DNA of 64,000 bases from Vibrio tubiashii ATCC 19109 (GCF_000772105.1 NZ_CP009354.1:1240001-1304000), one strand, 5' to 3'. Shown: positions 27,367-37,207, numbered from the stretch's first letter. Numbers and translations are program-made. The notes: generated by a model from the letters alone, not told the origin.

Positions 27367-28614
27367 ATGATTAATTCACAAACGCTACCTTTGCCTACGC
27401 AATTAACTTCGGTGCAAAAAACAGCGCGAAACATCGCATTTTCATGTTTGTACAAGATCCAGTATGGCTCTTTGACCATCATCGAATCTTTTGGTTCGCA
27501 AGGGGCTCCTCAAGTCAGAGAGAGCTTTGGTAGTCCACGGAAGGGGCAACCTAGTGCCATTATTGAGGTTAAAAATCCTGCCTTTTATGCACGCTTACTG
27601 AAAGGTGGCAGCATTGCTGCTGGTGAAGCGTACATGGACGGATGGTGGGAAAGCCCTGATCTCACCGCTTTAATGGAGTTGATGGCAATGAACCTGTCAA
27701 CTTTAGACACTATAGAAAGTCGTTCAAGCTTTCTGTCGAAGCTCATTTATCAAGTTGGCCACTGGTTGAATCGCAACACGGTAGAGAACTCGGCAAAAAA
27801 CATTGAGGCTCACTACGATCTGAGTAATGAACTTTACGAAACATTCCTTGATAGTCGCATGCTTTATTCATCAGGCATTTATGAATCGCCTAATGACACG
27901 CTAGAGCAAGCCCAGATTAATAAAATGGATCGCTTATGTCAGCAACTGAAGCTCTCGTCTAGAGATTCCGTGATTGAGATAGGAACTGGGTGGGGAGCAA
28001 TGGCGATCTATATGACAGAAAACTATGGTTGCCACGTTACCACTACCACTATTTCTGAGCAGCAGTTCCAATACACAAAGCAGAAGATTGAAGAGAAGGG
28101 CTTGCAAGACAAGATTACCCTGCTCAAACAAGACTACCGCTTGCTGGAAGGGACCTTTGATAAGCTCGTATCAATTGAAATGATCGAGGCTGTTGGCAAG
28201 CAGTTTTTGACCTCCTACATCCAAAAATGCCAATCATTATTGAATTCGGGTGGACTGATGGCAATCCAAGCCATCACCATCGCAGACCAACGATACGATT
28301 ATTACAGCAATAACGTTGATTTTATTCAGAAGTATATCTTCCCTGGTGGCTTTTTACCGTCGATCACTGCATTAACACAGTGCACAACAAAACATAGTGA
28401 TCTAATTCTTAGAGATCTCTACGACATTGGGGAAGACTATGCCAAGACTCTTAAAGATTGGTATTTGAAGTTTAACCAAGCGCGCGAACAGGTTTCTGAA
28501 CTGGGATTTGATGACAGATTTGTCCGAATGTGGAATTACTACTTTTGCTATTGTGAAGGTGGTTTCCGCGCCAAATCGATCAGTACAGTTCACATGACGT
28601 TTCAGCGTCCATAG
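27367..28614 (+). CDS. Cyclopropane-fatty-acid-synthase-like methyltransferase
   Basis: 415 residues of the Mycolic_acid_cyclase/CFA synthase family. SAM-binding motif VIEIGTGWGAMAIYM near residues 200-214, and the HYDLSNELYETFLDSRMLYSSGIY lipid-site signature upstream. CFA synthases and relatives methylate the double bond of phospholipid acyl chains; the stand-alone clade in this operon type includes enzymes making methylated unsaturated or furan fatty acids in alphaproteobacteria. Strong ribosome site AAGGAG before ATG 27367. I infer a membrane-lipid modification, not necessarily a cyclopropane. Confidence 0.85.
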   Translation: MINSQTLPLPTQLTSVQKTARNIAFSCLYKIQYGSLTIIESFGSQGAPQVRESFGSPRKGQPSAIIEVKNPAFYARLLKGGSIAAGEAYMDGWWESPDLTALMELMAMNLSTLDTIESRSSFLSKLIYQVGHWLNRNTVENSAKNIEAHYDLSNELYETFLDSRMLYSSGIYESPNDTLEQAQINKMDRLCQQLKLSSRDSVIEIGTGWGAMAIYMTENYGCHVTTTTISEQQFQYTKQKIEEKGLQDKITLLKQDYRLLEGTFDKLVSIEMIEAVGKQFLTSYIQKCQSLLNSGGLMAIQAITIADQRYDYYSNNVDFIQKYIFPGGFLPSITALTQCTTKHSDLILRDLYDIGEDYAKTLKDWYLKFNQAREQVSELGFDDRFVRMWNYYFCYCEGGFRAKSISTVHMTFQRP

Positions 28615-28637
28615 AAGCTGAACTAAAGGAGCAGGTA

Positions 28638-29159
28638 ATGAAACGGTTACTTATTGTGTCGACTTGGTTTCAAGTTATTTGGTTCTGCGCTGTTATTGGC
28701 AATTATGACCTGCAATATGCGACGCTCTCACTTGTTGTACTGACGCTCGCTATATCCGCCGTTAAAGAGAACTTGAGTTGGTTTAAGTATGCTTTGATCG
28801 TTGTAATAGGCGTGTTGGTTGATTTTACCAACCTAACGATTGGCTGGTTTCAGTTTCAACATGAATACTTCCCGGTATGGCTGTTTGCATTGTGGCTTAT
28901 CTTTGCTTGGTATACGCATTTTTTGTACCCGATACTGAGCCAGTATCCATTAGCTATCGTATCAATGGTAGGAGGGATTGGAGGCGCACTTAGCTATGTA
29001 GCAGGAGAAAGCCTTGGAGCCGTATCTTTTGGGGCTTCTACTTTCACTATTGTGGGCATATTGCTCGTAGAGTGGACTCTAATCATTGCATTGATTATGA
29101 AGGTATATGGACATGAAGTGCATAACAGTAATAATAGCGTTCCTAGTGCTGACCGGTAA
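28638..29159 (+). CDS. DUF2878 membrane protein
   Basis: 173 residues with about five or six hydrophobic segments, for example LLIVSTWFQVIWFCAVIGNY at the start and WLFALWLIFAWYTHFLYPIL in the middle, matching the DUF2878 family of inner-membrane proteins found in this operon type. No catalytic motif is visible. ATG 28638 follows AAAGGAG. The last 47 nt overlap the chalcone isomerase-like gene. Confidence 0.8.
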   Translation: MKRLLIVSTWFQVIWFCAVIGNYDLQYATLSLVVLTLAISAVKENLSWFKYALIVVIGVLVDFTNLTIGWFQFQHEYFPVWLFALWLIFAWYTHFLYPILSQYPLAIVSMVGGIGGALSYVAGESLGAVSFGASTFTIVGILLVEWTLIIALIMKVYGHEVHNSNNSVPSADR

Positions 29160-29658
29160 CGTTTTTGCGTCTGAGTCCTCAAGACATAACGTAGAGAGCT
29201 GGAAAAACTGGTCTAGTGTGGGGCAGGCTCAGTTGACGATGTTTTTCTTTGATATTTACGAGTCACAATTGCTGACGCCAAATGGTGGGTATGTTGTTGA
29301 TCAAGATATTACGCCACACCCTCTCGCGCTTTCGATTACTTATCAAAGAGACATTTCTCAAAAACAATTGTTAGACGCAACGGTCGAACAGTGGCAAAAA
29401 CTCGGTTACAAGCAGAGTGAAATGCTAGAGTGGGCGGCTAGGCTAGAAAACATCTTCCCCGACATAGAAGAAGGCAACAGCCTGACCTATGTGACAGACG
29501 GGTACAGAGGTAGCTTTTTCTATTCTAAACCTATGGTAAACGATCGGCTTATCGGCTCTATTGAAGAAGAGGCGTTTAACGATGCTTTTCTCGCAATATG
29601 GTTATCACCAAATACTGAGTATCCGGGACTCAGAGAACGTTTAATTGGGAGAAATTGA
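29113..29658 (+). CDS. Chalcone isomerase-like exported protein
   Basis: 181 residues with a signal peptide (MKCITVIIAFLVLTGNVFA, then SESSRHNVESW). The mature part matches the chalcone isomerase-like fold family: VGQAQLTMFFFDIYESQLLTPNG near the N-terminus and LAIWLSPNTEYPGLRERL at the end. Bacterial members bind fatty acids or lipids rather than flavonoids. Two ATGs (29107, 29113) fit; AAGG at 29100 suits the second. It overlaps DUF2878 by 47 nt. Confidence 0.75.
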   Translation: MKCITVIIAFLVLTGNVFASESSRHNVESWKNWSSVGQAQLTMFFFDIYESQLLTPNGGYVVDQDITPHPLALSITYQRDISQKQLLDATVEQWQKLGYKQSEMLEWAARLENIFPDIEEGNSLTYVTDGYRGSFFYSKPMVNDRLIGSIEEEAFNDAFLAIWLSPNTEYPGLRERLIGRN

Positions 29659-30191
29659 TGTTTAAGCGCCTAGGGCAGACGATATTACTACTGCTATGTA
29701 CTCAACTTACTTTAGGTTGTACGAGCGACTTAGATGACTACAGAGACAGCAAACCTGAATTCAACTTGTTTGAGTACTTTGAAGGGGAGTCAATGGCTTG
29801 GGGCATGGTGCAAGATTACACCAACAAGCAAACTCGCCGCTTTGAGGTGGTGATTGTCGGTAGTGTAAAAGAGAATACTTTGACCTTAGTTGAAGATTTC
29901 GTGTTTGATGATGGTGAAAAATCCCAACGAATTTGGACCATTGAACGTTTAGGGGATGGGCGCTACCAAGGGAGTGCTGACGACATCATTGGGGTCGCAA
30001 CAGGGAGAGAAGTTGGCAATGCACTTCAGTGGCAATATGATTTTGAACTACAGATGGAAGACTCTACCGTGGTCGTGAGCTTCGATGATTGGTTATACCG
30101 CCAAGATAAAAATCATGTCTTTAATCTAACTAGGATTAAGAAGTTTGGCATTGAAGTCGGGAAAATTACGCTGTTTTTCCAGAAGCAGTGA
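29658..30191 (+). CDS. DUF3833 lipoprotein
   Basis: 177 residues with a lipoprotein signal peptide whose lipobox is LTLGC (Cys about residue 21). The rest matches DUF3833, a lipocalin-like beta-rich domain: EYFEGESMAWGMVQDYTNKQTRRFEVVI at the start and FDDWLYRQDKNHVFNLTRIKKFG at the end. With the chalcone isomerase-like protein it probably handles lipid in the periplasm. ATG 29658 overlaps the previous TGA by one base. Last gene of the eight-gene operon. Confidence 0.8.
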   Translation: MFKRLGQTILLLLCTQLTLGCTSDLDDYRDSKPEFNLFEYFEGESMAWGMVQDYTNKQTRRFEVVIVGSVKENTLTLVEDFVFDDGEKSQRIWTIERLGDGRYQGSADDIIGVATGREVGNALQWQYDFELQMEDSTVVVSFDDWLYRQDKNHVFNLTRIKKFGIEVGKITLFFQKQ

Positions 30192-30200
30192 GGGGAGAAA

Positions 30201-30266
30201 GGAACGGACTTCGTCCTATGGAACGCTACGCTTTTGGAAAACGGGATCGGGCTTCGCCCTGCGGGA
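30201..30266. repeat. Dispersed hairpin-rich repeat, copy B
   Basis: The 66-nt counterpart of copy A at 6696-6761, with 56 identical positions. Its small hairpins are intact here (GGACTTCGTCC, GGGCTTCGCCC), so copy B is nearer the ancestral form. It begins 9 nt after the DUF3833 stop, in a convergent gene junction just as copy A. Confidence 0.7.
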
Positions 30267-30304
30267 AATATAAAGTTGACTCTCTAGCGTGCTCACTCAA
30301 CCTT

Positions 30305-30360
30305 AGTTTTCCAGTTTTCCAGTTTTCCAGTTTTCCAGTTTTCCAGTTTTCCAGTTTTCC
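30305..30360. repeat. 8-bp tandem array (AGTTTTCC)x7
   Basis: Seven perfect copies of AGTTTTCC, then a degenerate AGATCTCC. It lies on the far side of the purB terminator. The unit differs from the neighbouring AGCTTTCC array by one base. Confidence 0.95.
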
Positions 30361-30372
30361 AGATCTCCCAAA

Positions 30373-30411
30373 CAAAAAGGGTTGACGCTTTCACGTCAAC
30401 CCTCATATTTT
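30373..30411 (-). terminator. Bidirectional terminator between DUF3833 and purB
   Basis: AGGGTTGACG (30378-30387) and CGTCAACCCT (30394-30403) form a perfect 10-bp stem. On the minus strand it is followed by TTTTTGTTT, ending purB; on the plus strand by CATATTTTT. Confidence 0.85.
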
Positions 30412-30414
30412 TCC

Positions 30415-30502
30415 AGCTTTCCAGCTTTCCAGCTTTCCAGCTTTCCAGCTTTCCAGCTTTCCAGCTTTCCAGCTTTCCAGCTTTCCAGCTTTCCAGCTTT
30501 CC
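30415..30502. repeat. 8-bp tandem array (AGCTTTCC)x11
   Basis: Eleven perfect copies (88 bp), then a final AGCTCT that touches the TAA of purB (complement of 30508-30510). As at xthA, the array lies between the stop codon and the terminator of the minus-strand gene. Confidence 0.95.
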
Positions 30503-30507
30503 AGCTC

Positions 30508-31902
<1,395 letters not shown>

Positions 31903-31917
31903 CTAAATTTTGTGTGC

Positions 31918-31946
31918 TTTATACCAATTACCAAAGCGTTTGTCAC
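31918..31946 (-). promoter_or_regulatory. purB promoter
   Basis: On the minus strand GTGACA (-35, complement of 31941-31946) and TATAAA (-10, complement of 31918-31923) are spaced by exactly 17 bp. The PurR box lies 7 bp upstream of the -35. Confidence 0.6.
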
Positions 31947-31953
31947 GAACATT

Positions 31954-31969
31954 GCGCAAACGTTTGCTT
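31954..31969. promoter_or_regulatory. PurR operator of purB
   Basis: GCGCAAACGTTTGCTT matches the PurR consensus ACGCAAACGTTTGCGT at all 13 central positions. A second box precedes gsk. Confidence 0.8.
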
Positions 31970-31997
31970 TGCTCTTATTTTGGATAGAAAGTGCTTT

Positions 31998-32033
31998 GGT
32001 ATAAAAGAAGAAGCTCGCGTCATGCGCGAGCTA
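31998..32033 (-). terminator. hflD terminator
   Basis: AGCTCGCG / CGCGAGCT (32012-32032) with loop TCATG, followed on the minus strand by TTCTTCTTTTA. It separates mnmA–hflD from purB. Confidence 0.75.
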
Positions 32034-32043
32034 CTAATTAACG

Positions 32044-32661
32044 TTAGATTCGAGCTAATAGTATTTGTGCCTGCTCAACCATTTTCTTGCGTCCAAAGAT
32101 TAGGTGACGACGTTTGCCGCCAACCTGACGCCATAAAACGGCACTGCGAATACCTGATAGAAGAAGAGCGCGAACTTTGTGTTGGTTCGATGTCTGTTGC
32201 AGCACTGATGGTGTACCAGTGACTTGAATACGTGGACCAACTGGGCTGATTACATCGAGATAGACGCTGGCAAGGTTGCTAATCATCTGCTCATCAAGTA
32301 GATCAAAATGCTCGAGTTGGCGTTCCAACATTTGAATGCGATCGCCTAACTGAGACATGGCATCGTTTCGAGTCTGAAGCTTACGCTCAAGCGCCATGAG
32401 GCTAATGATGTAACGTGTGATTTCGCTACCATTAGGAGTACTGTCGATCCCCTTAACCAAACACTCTAGACCAAGCTTGAGGTCGGATTCACGACCGAAA
32501 ACACCAACGGTATTATTTGGGCTGGTGTTTAAGATCGCTTTTAGGGATGTTTCAAACGCGTCAGAGTCACAGTGACCGTTTTTTGCGACTTGTTGGACCA
32601 AGGCGACAGCTTGGCAAATTCCTGCAAAGGCGATGGTACGGTCATATAGTGTGTTAGCCAC
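32044..32661 (-). CDS. hflD: High-frequency lysogenization protein HflD
   Basis: 205 residues, close to E. coli HflD (213), a membrane-associated protein first known for affecting lambda CII stability. The start [26 protein letters not shown] and the [18 protein letters not shown] segment fit the family. All helical, no catalytic motif. It lies 18 nt downstream of mnmA, the same mnmA–hflD–purB order as in E. coli. The true housekeeping role remains unclear. Confidence 0.9.
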   Translation of the reverse strand: MANTLYDRTIAFAGICQAVALVQQVAKNGHCDSDAFETSLKAILNTSPNNTVGVFGRESDLKLGLECLVKGIDSTPNGSEITRYIISLMALERKLQTRNDAMSQLGDRIQMLERQLEHFDLLDEQMISNLASVYLDVISPVGPRIQVTGTPSVLQQTSNQHKVRALLLSGIRSAVLWRQVGGKRRHLIFGRKKMVEQAQILLARI

Positions 32662-32679
32662 GTAGTTCTACTCCTAAAA

Positions 32680-33804
32680 TTAAATGCGTTCTTCGATGAT
32701 TCCGCCACCTAAGCAAACATCATCTTTATAGAAAACAGCAGATTGCCCCGGTGTTACAGCGATTTGAGGCTCGTCAAAGATCACTTTAATGTTTTCATCA
32801 TCGATAGGGATGATAGTACATGGGATATCTGTTTGACGGTAGCGAGTTTTTACAGTGCATTGTAACGGTTCTTTAATCGCTTCACGAGCAACCCAGTGTA
32901 GTTGAGATGCAATCAAACCTTGAGATTTGAGCATTGGGTGATCTTTACCTTGAACAGCAATTAAGACATTGCGCTTAAGATCTTTGTCACCAACGAACCA
33001 CGGGTCTTCATTACCGCCACCGCCTTTTTGGCCGCCGATATGCAGGCCTTTACGTTGACCTAAGGTGTGGTACATCAATCCGTTGTGCTTACCAATCACT
33101 TTACCTTCTGGTGTTTCAATGTCGCCTGGTTGCGCTGGTAGATAGCGGCCTAGGAAATCTGTGAACTTACGTTCGCCAATGAAACAGATACCAGTAGAGT
33201 CTTTTTTCTTCGCTGTGATCAGATCTTGTTCTTCAGCTATGCGGCGAACTTCTGGTTTCTCTAAATCACCAACAGGGAATAGGCTGCGTGCAACCTGATC
33301 GCTGCTTAGCGTGTACAGGAAGTAGCTTTGGTCTTTGTTGTTGTCTAGACCACGAAGCATGCGTGGCTTGTCGCCATTTTCAACTTCTTCTGGAGTTGGG
33401 AATGTACGGCGTACATAGTGACCCATAGCGATATAGTCTGCGTCGAGCACTTCATCCGCAAACTCTAAGAATGCTTTAAACTTGATCTCTTTGTTGCACA
33501 GAATATCTGGGTTAGGTGTACGACCTGCTTTGTATTCAGCAAGGAAATACTCGAATACGTTATCCCAATATTCCGCAGCAAAGTTAATCGTGTGCAGGTG
33601 AATGCCTAGCTTGTCACAGACCGCTTGCGCATCGGCAAGATCTTCAGCTGCTGTACAGTATTCTTCGTTGTCATCTTCTTCCCAGTTCTTCATAAACAGG
33701 CCTTCAACTTGATAGCCTTGCTGCTTAAGAAGATACGCAGATACAGATGAATCAACGCCACCGGACATGCCAACGATGACTTTCTTTTGACTGTTGTCAG
33801 ACAT
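32680..33804 (-). CDS. mnmA: tRNA 2-thiouridylase MnmA
   Basis: 374 residues. Thiolates U34 of Lys, Glu and Gln tRNAs using sulfur relayed from IscS and the Tus system. PP-loop [16 protein letters not shown] (12-27), catalytic Cys in LCNKEIKF (about 101) and persulfide Cys in [12 protein letters not shown] (about 200), then a C-terminal beta-barrel domain. First gene of mnmA–hflD. Confidence 0.95.
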   Translation of the reverse strand: MSDNSQKKVIVGMSGGVDSSVSAYLLKQQGYQVEGLFMKNWEEDDNEEYCTAAEDLADAQAVCDKLGIHLHTINFAAEYWDNVFEYFLAEYKAGRTPNPDILCNKEIKFKAFLEFADEVLDADYIAMGHYVRRTFPTPEEVENGDKPRMLRGLDNNKDQSYFLYTLSSDQVARSLFPVGDLEKPEVRRIAEEQDLITAKKKDSTGICFIGERKFTDFLGRYLPAQPGDIETPEGKVIGKHNGLMYHTLGQRKGLHIGGQKGGGGNEDPWFVGDKDLKRNVLIAVQGKDHPMLKSQGLIASQLHWVAREAIKEPLQCTVKTRYRQTDIPCTIIPIDDENIKVIFDEPQIAVTPGQSAVFYKDDVCLGGGIIEERI

Positions 33805-33998
33805 TACTAAACACCACTTAATTTAACTGGACGCAGATTTTATCAGAAAGCATAGCGAGGGGACAGATCCGAGATCGAACTCACACTTCGATTTCGGGCG
33901 TTTATTAGACGTTTGCTTAGTGAAAATCGCGGAAACTTAACTATTAACCTGTATATGTGGCATAGTGGCGAAAATTCAAGAGAGCCAGAGTGAATCTA

Positions 33999-34268
33999 AT
34001 GAGCGAAGAAAACCAAATCATCGAAGAAGCCCAGTTGATTGAAGTTATCGAAAACCAACTAGAAGATGGAAATCCAGTTAAGGTAAAAGAGACCTTAATG
34101 CGTTTGATGATGACGGGCACGCCTCGTGAAGACGCTATCGCTATGATGGCGTGCGCAGTAGCGATTGAAATCTTTGATGTAATGAAAAACGAAGGTGAGT
34201 TCAACTTGAAGCGCTATGCTGAGAACCTAGATCGCTTACCGGACCTTAGCTTTATGGAAGGTGAATAA
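33999..34268 (+). CDS. Hypothetical protein (89 aa)
   Basis: An acidic 89-residue protein beginning MSEENQIIEEAQLIEV, with no signal peptide or membrane segment. The middle (VKVKETLMRLMMTGTPREDAIAMMACAVAIEIFDVMKNE) is helical. I do not recognise the family. The ATG at 33999 is preferred to GTG 33990. It stands alone between mnmA (divergent) and gsk, with a 9-bp hairpin after it at 34312-34334. Codon use is like the neighbours. Confidence 0.7.
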   Translation: MSEENQIIEEAQLIEVIENQLEDGNPVKVKETLMRLMMTGTPREDAIAMMACAVAIEIFDVMKNEGEFNLKRYAENLDRLPDLSFMEGE

Positions 34269-34311
34269 GCCACGACTCCTTTCGATAAAACAGCCAGCCT
34301 ATAGCGCTAAG

Positions 34312-34334
34312 AGCACTCACCAAAAGTGGGTGCT
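34312..34334 (+). terminator. Possible terminator hairpin
   Basis: AGCACTCAC and GTGGGTGCT pair over 9 bp (one G-U) around CAAAA, after the 89-aa gene. The following sequence lacks a T-run, so it may only be a weak terminator. Confidence 0.4.
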
Positions 34335-34394
34335 TCATCAATCGACCATCCCACTTATTTATTACATTCATAGCTGCTCAGATTTTAATTGCCG

Positions 34395-34414
34395 ATGCAA
34401 ACGTTTGCTATAAT
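34395..34414 (+). promoter_or_regulatory. PurR operator and -10 of gsk
   Basis: ATGCAAACGTTTGCTA (34395-34410) carries the full GCAAACGTTTGC core of the PurR box and runs directly into a perfect -10 TATAAT (34409-34414). PurR bound here would cover the promoter. Confidence 0.8.
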
Positions 34415-34501
34415 ACCTTTTGTTGCCGTCCTAAAACCTGCAAGGTAGAATCCGGCATCCTTTCATCCCTTATTCAGATTCTTTACTGCAGAAGCATTGT
34501 T

Positions 34502-35806
34502 ATGAAATTTCCTGGTCAACGTAAATCGAAGCATTACTTTCCTGTTCACGCTCGTGATCCATTAGTGAGTCAATCACAAGAAAGTAAAAAAATGTCGCGC
34601 ACGCATATTATCGGCATTGATCAAACTCTTGTTGATATTGAGGCCAAAGTAAGCAGTGAGCTTATCGAAAAATACCAACTGAGTAAGGGACACTCGCTCG
34701 TTATTGATGATGAGACTGCAGAAGCGCTATATAACGAACTCAAAGAACGTGATTTGATCACCAATGAATACGCTGGTGGTACGATTGGTAATACGCTCCA
34801 CAACTATTCAGTACTGGCTGATGACCGCTCTACGCTTTTAGGCGTAATGAGCCAAGATATTAAAATTGGCAGTTATGGTTACCGCTACTTATGCAATACA
34901 TCAAGCCGTATGGATCTAAACCACCTTCAAGGTGTCGACGGGGCAATTGGTCGCTGTTTCGCATTAATTACTGAAGACGGTGAGCGCACTTTTGCTATTA
35001 GTGAAGGGCAAATGAACCAGCTCCATCCAGATAGCATTCCTGAGAAAATATTTAAAAACGCTTCTGCTTTGGTGTTAACCGCTTACTTGGTGCGTTGCAA
35101 GAAAGGCGACCCAATGCCTGAAGCGACGATGAGAGCGATCGAGTACGCAAAAAAACATGACGTACCTGTCGTACTGACTCTAGGCACTAAATTCGTTATT
35201 CAAGATGATCCAAAGTTCTGGCAAGACTTTTTAAACGAGCATGTTTCAGTAGTAGCAATGAATGAAGATGAAGCGGAAGCACTAACCGGAGAATCCGATC
35301 CTCTTGCAGCTTCTGATAAAACGCTAGAGTGGGTTGATTTAGTATTATGTACCGCTGGGCCAGTAGGCCTATTTATGGCGGGTTATACTGAAGAGTCTGC
35401 AAAACGTGAAACGTCTTTACCATTATTGCCAGGCAGTATTGCAGAATTTAACCGCTACGAATTTAGCCGACCTGCTTCAAAAGGGCTTTGCGATAATCCA
35501 ATTAAAGTTTACTCGCATATTTCACCTTATATGGGTGGCCCAGAGAAAATTAAGAATACCAATGGTGCTGGTGATGCCGCTCTTTCTGCTTTATTACATG
35601 ATATGGCAGCGAACAAATACCATAAAGAAAATGTGCCTAACTCAAGCAAGCACGCACATTCATACTTAACTTATTCATCGTTCTCGCAAGTATGTAAATA
35701 CTCTAATCGCGCCAGTTACGAAGTGTTAGTGCAGCATTCACCGCGTTTATCTCGTGGACTTCCTGAGCGAGAAGATAGCTTGGAAGAAGCGTACTGGGAA
35801 CGTTAA
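34502..35806 (+). CDS. gsk: Inosine-guanosine kinase
   Basis: 434 residues, the same as E. coli Gsk, starting MKFPGQRKSKHYFPVHARDP. A PfkB/ribokinase-family enzyme that phosphorylates guanosine and inosine in purine salvage. The anion-hole and catalytic base motif NTNGAGDAALSAL (about 356-368) and AGGTIGNTLHNYSVL (sugar site) are visible. The C-terminus ends LPEREDSLEEAYWER as in enterobacteria. It is driven by a promoter overlapped by a PurR box. Confidence 0.95.
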   Translation: MKFPGQRKSKHYFPVHARDPLVSQSQESKKMSRTHIIGIDQTLVDIEAKVSSELIEKYQLSKGHSLVIDDETAEALYNELKERDLITNEYAGGTIGNTLHNYSVLADDRSTLLGVMSQDIKIGSYGYRYLCNTSSRMDLNHLQGVDGAIGRCFALITEDGERTFAISEGQMNQLHPDSIPEKIFKNASALVLTAYLVRCKKGDPMPEATMRAIEYAKKHDVPVVLTLGTKFVIQDDPKFWQDFLNEHVSVVAMNEDEAEALTGESDPLAASDKTLEWVDLVLCTAGPVGLFMAGYTEESAKRETSLPLLPGSIAEFNRYEFSRPASKGLCDNPIKVYSHISPYMGGPEKIKNTNGAGDAALSALLHDMAANKYHKENVPNSSKHAHSYLTYSSFSQVCKYSNRASYEVLVQHSPRLSRGLPEREDSLEEAYWER

Positions 35807-35823
35807 TTCCGTTATTGAACGAT

Positions 35824-35852
35824 AAAAGCTTCATTAAATTGAGGCTTTTTTA
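35824..35852 (+). terminator. gsk terminator
   Basis: AAGCTTCA pairs with TGAGGCTT (one wobble) around TTAAAT, followed by TTTTTTA. Confidence 0.75.
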
Positions 35853-35865
35853 TTTGCGGCAATAA

Positions 35866-35892
35866 TAAAAAAGCGCCATATAGGCGCTTTTT
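35866..35892. terminator. Bidirectional terminator between gsk and hns
   Basis: AAAAAGCGCC and GGCGCTTTTT form a perfect stem around ATATA; on the minus strand it ends hns. Confidence 0.85.
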
Positions 35893-35910
35893 GTAAATCA
35901 TTAAAAGTGA

Positions 35911-36321
35911 TTAGATTAGGAAGTCGTCTAGTGACTTGCCGGCATCTAGTTGCTCTTGGATTACTGAAGGTGTACGACCTTGACCTGTCCAAGTTTTCTC
36001 TTCACCTGAAGCATCTACATATTTATATTTTGCTGGGCGAGGAGCACGCTTCGCTTTTGGCTTACTTCCTTTAGACTCACCTGCCAATGCAGAAATAAGC
36101 GCTTCGACGTCGATGCCGTCTTTAGTAATCTGTTCAGCAATGGCGGCTAATTTAGCTTCTTGCTCTGCAGCTGCTTCACGTTCAGCTTCTTCTGCTTCTT
36201 TACGCTCAGCTACAACAGTAGTTAGTTTATCTAACGCTTCTTCTAATTGCTCAAGTGTTAGCTCTCGAGAAAAAGCACGTAGACTACGAATGTTTAATAG
36301 TGTTTTTGTTAGTTCCGACAT
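35911..36321 (-). CDS. hns: H-NS family nucleoid protein (VicH type)
   Basis: 136 residues. The N-terminal coiled-coil oligomerisation region (about 1-65) is rich in Glu and Ala, a basic linker follows (SKPKAKRAPRPAKYKY), and the C-terminal DNA-binding domain carries the core TWTGQGRTP (about 110-118). It silences AT-rich and horizontally acquired DNA. It has its own terminator, and the upstream 590 bp are AT-rich and probably contain autoregulatory sites. Synteny with V. cholerae vicH is consistent. Confidence 0.93.
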   Translation of the reverse strand: MSELTKTLLNIRSLRAFSRELTLEQLEEALDKLTTVVAERKEAEEAEREAAAEQEAKLAAIAEQITKDGIDVEALISALAGESKGSKPKAKRAPRPAKYKYVDASGEEKTWTGQGRTPSVIQEQLDAGKSLDDFLI

Positions 36322-36913
36322 TTATTCATCTCTTCACAATATAAGTTGTCGATGTATGAATCATAAACCTCTAAATTTAATATTACAATCTCACTGACAT
36401 AAATTTACGTAAAATAAACTATCAGAATGTTGTTTGAGAGCCGTTTTATTATTAATTTAGTTGCTTGCAATAAATAGATTTTCTATCGCGCTTATCTCTT
36501 ATATTAACAGAGGCCTATCTGGGAGTCCGGTTTCATATTAAATGTTATCGAAAATATAACCGTATCCCTGAGCTATATGCCTTTAGTATGTATCAGTACA
36601 AAAAAACAAGTCTGGCGTATCAAAAAAATGTATCTGTCATGTAAGGATGGTTAAAAAAACGTCATTAGTAGAGTGGATTTCTAAGAAATCAGACCATTTG
36701 AGTTCAATGGATGGGCCAATAAGTTATCCAATTGGATGACTATTCATCAATCTTGAAAGCTTAGTCGAAGTTGGCTAACGATATTTTTAACAGTAGAAAA
36801 TGGAATATTATGTTGAAAGAGGTGGTGATATGAGTACAATGGGCGCAACCTAATGCGTTTTGTTGGTTAAATTATTGTTAAAATGATTTTTCGGTAGTTT
36901 AAAGTTTCAACAA
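36322..36913. other. hns–lysine riboswitch intergenic region
   Basis: 592 bp, AT-rich, with no ORF of note. It contains the hns promoter region on its left side, a GATTTC-TAA-GAAATC hairpin near 36677-36691, a 12-bp perfect palindrome ATCCAATTGGAT (36726-36737), and a 7-codon mini-ORF (36830-36853) behind AGAGGTGG. The promoter for the riboswitch transcript must lie in the right third. Confidence 0.4.
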
Positions 36914-37095
36914 TCGCGGTAGAGGCGCGGAATAAATAAGTAGTGTTTGCTGGGGTGATGCCAATGAGCAAACATAAAAGGTTATTTCGCCGAAGTGAAT
37001 TCTCTCATCAAGGAGGTTTGCTGGGGTTACACTCGAAAGGGGTAACACTGCCATAGTCTATAATTTGTAAAACTATGGAGCGCTACTGTAGGGCT
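36914..37095 (+). ncRNA. Lysine riboswitch (L box)
   Basis: The conserved blocks of the lysine aptamer appear in order: GGTAGAGGCGCGG (36918-36930), AAGTAG, CGCCGAAGTG (about 36989), CTGGGGTTACACTCGAAAGG (hairpin P4) with GGGGTAACACTGCC, and GGAGCGCTACTG (about 37079). The outer helix pairs GGTAG with CTACT. It lies about 110 nt before the NhaC-family gene. Downstream, hairpins at 37132-37161 and an AACCA/TGGTT stem followed by TTTTT directly before the start codon (about 37177-37202) could serve as the switch. Confidence 0.88.
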
Positions 37096-37207
37096 GGGTT
37101 TCGCATTCGCTGACCTATCGCTAATTTCAACTTAATTGATTGGAAATGATTTCCTTCAATTAGTCTGCAGTAGATCTCTAACCATTTATTACTGGTTTTT
37201 GAAGATC

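Noticed and set aside
30188..30385. 65-residue plus-strand ORF after DUF3833
   Set aside because: It lies in the hairpin element and the AGTTTTCC array; its C-terminus is repeat translation.
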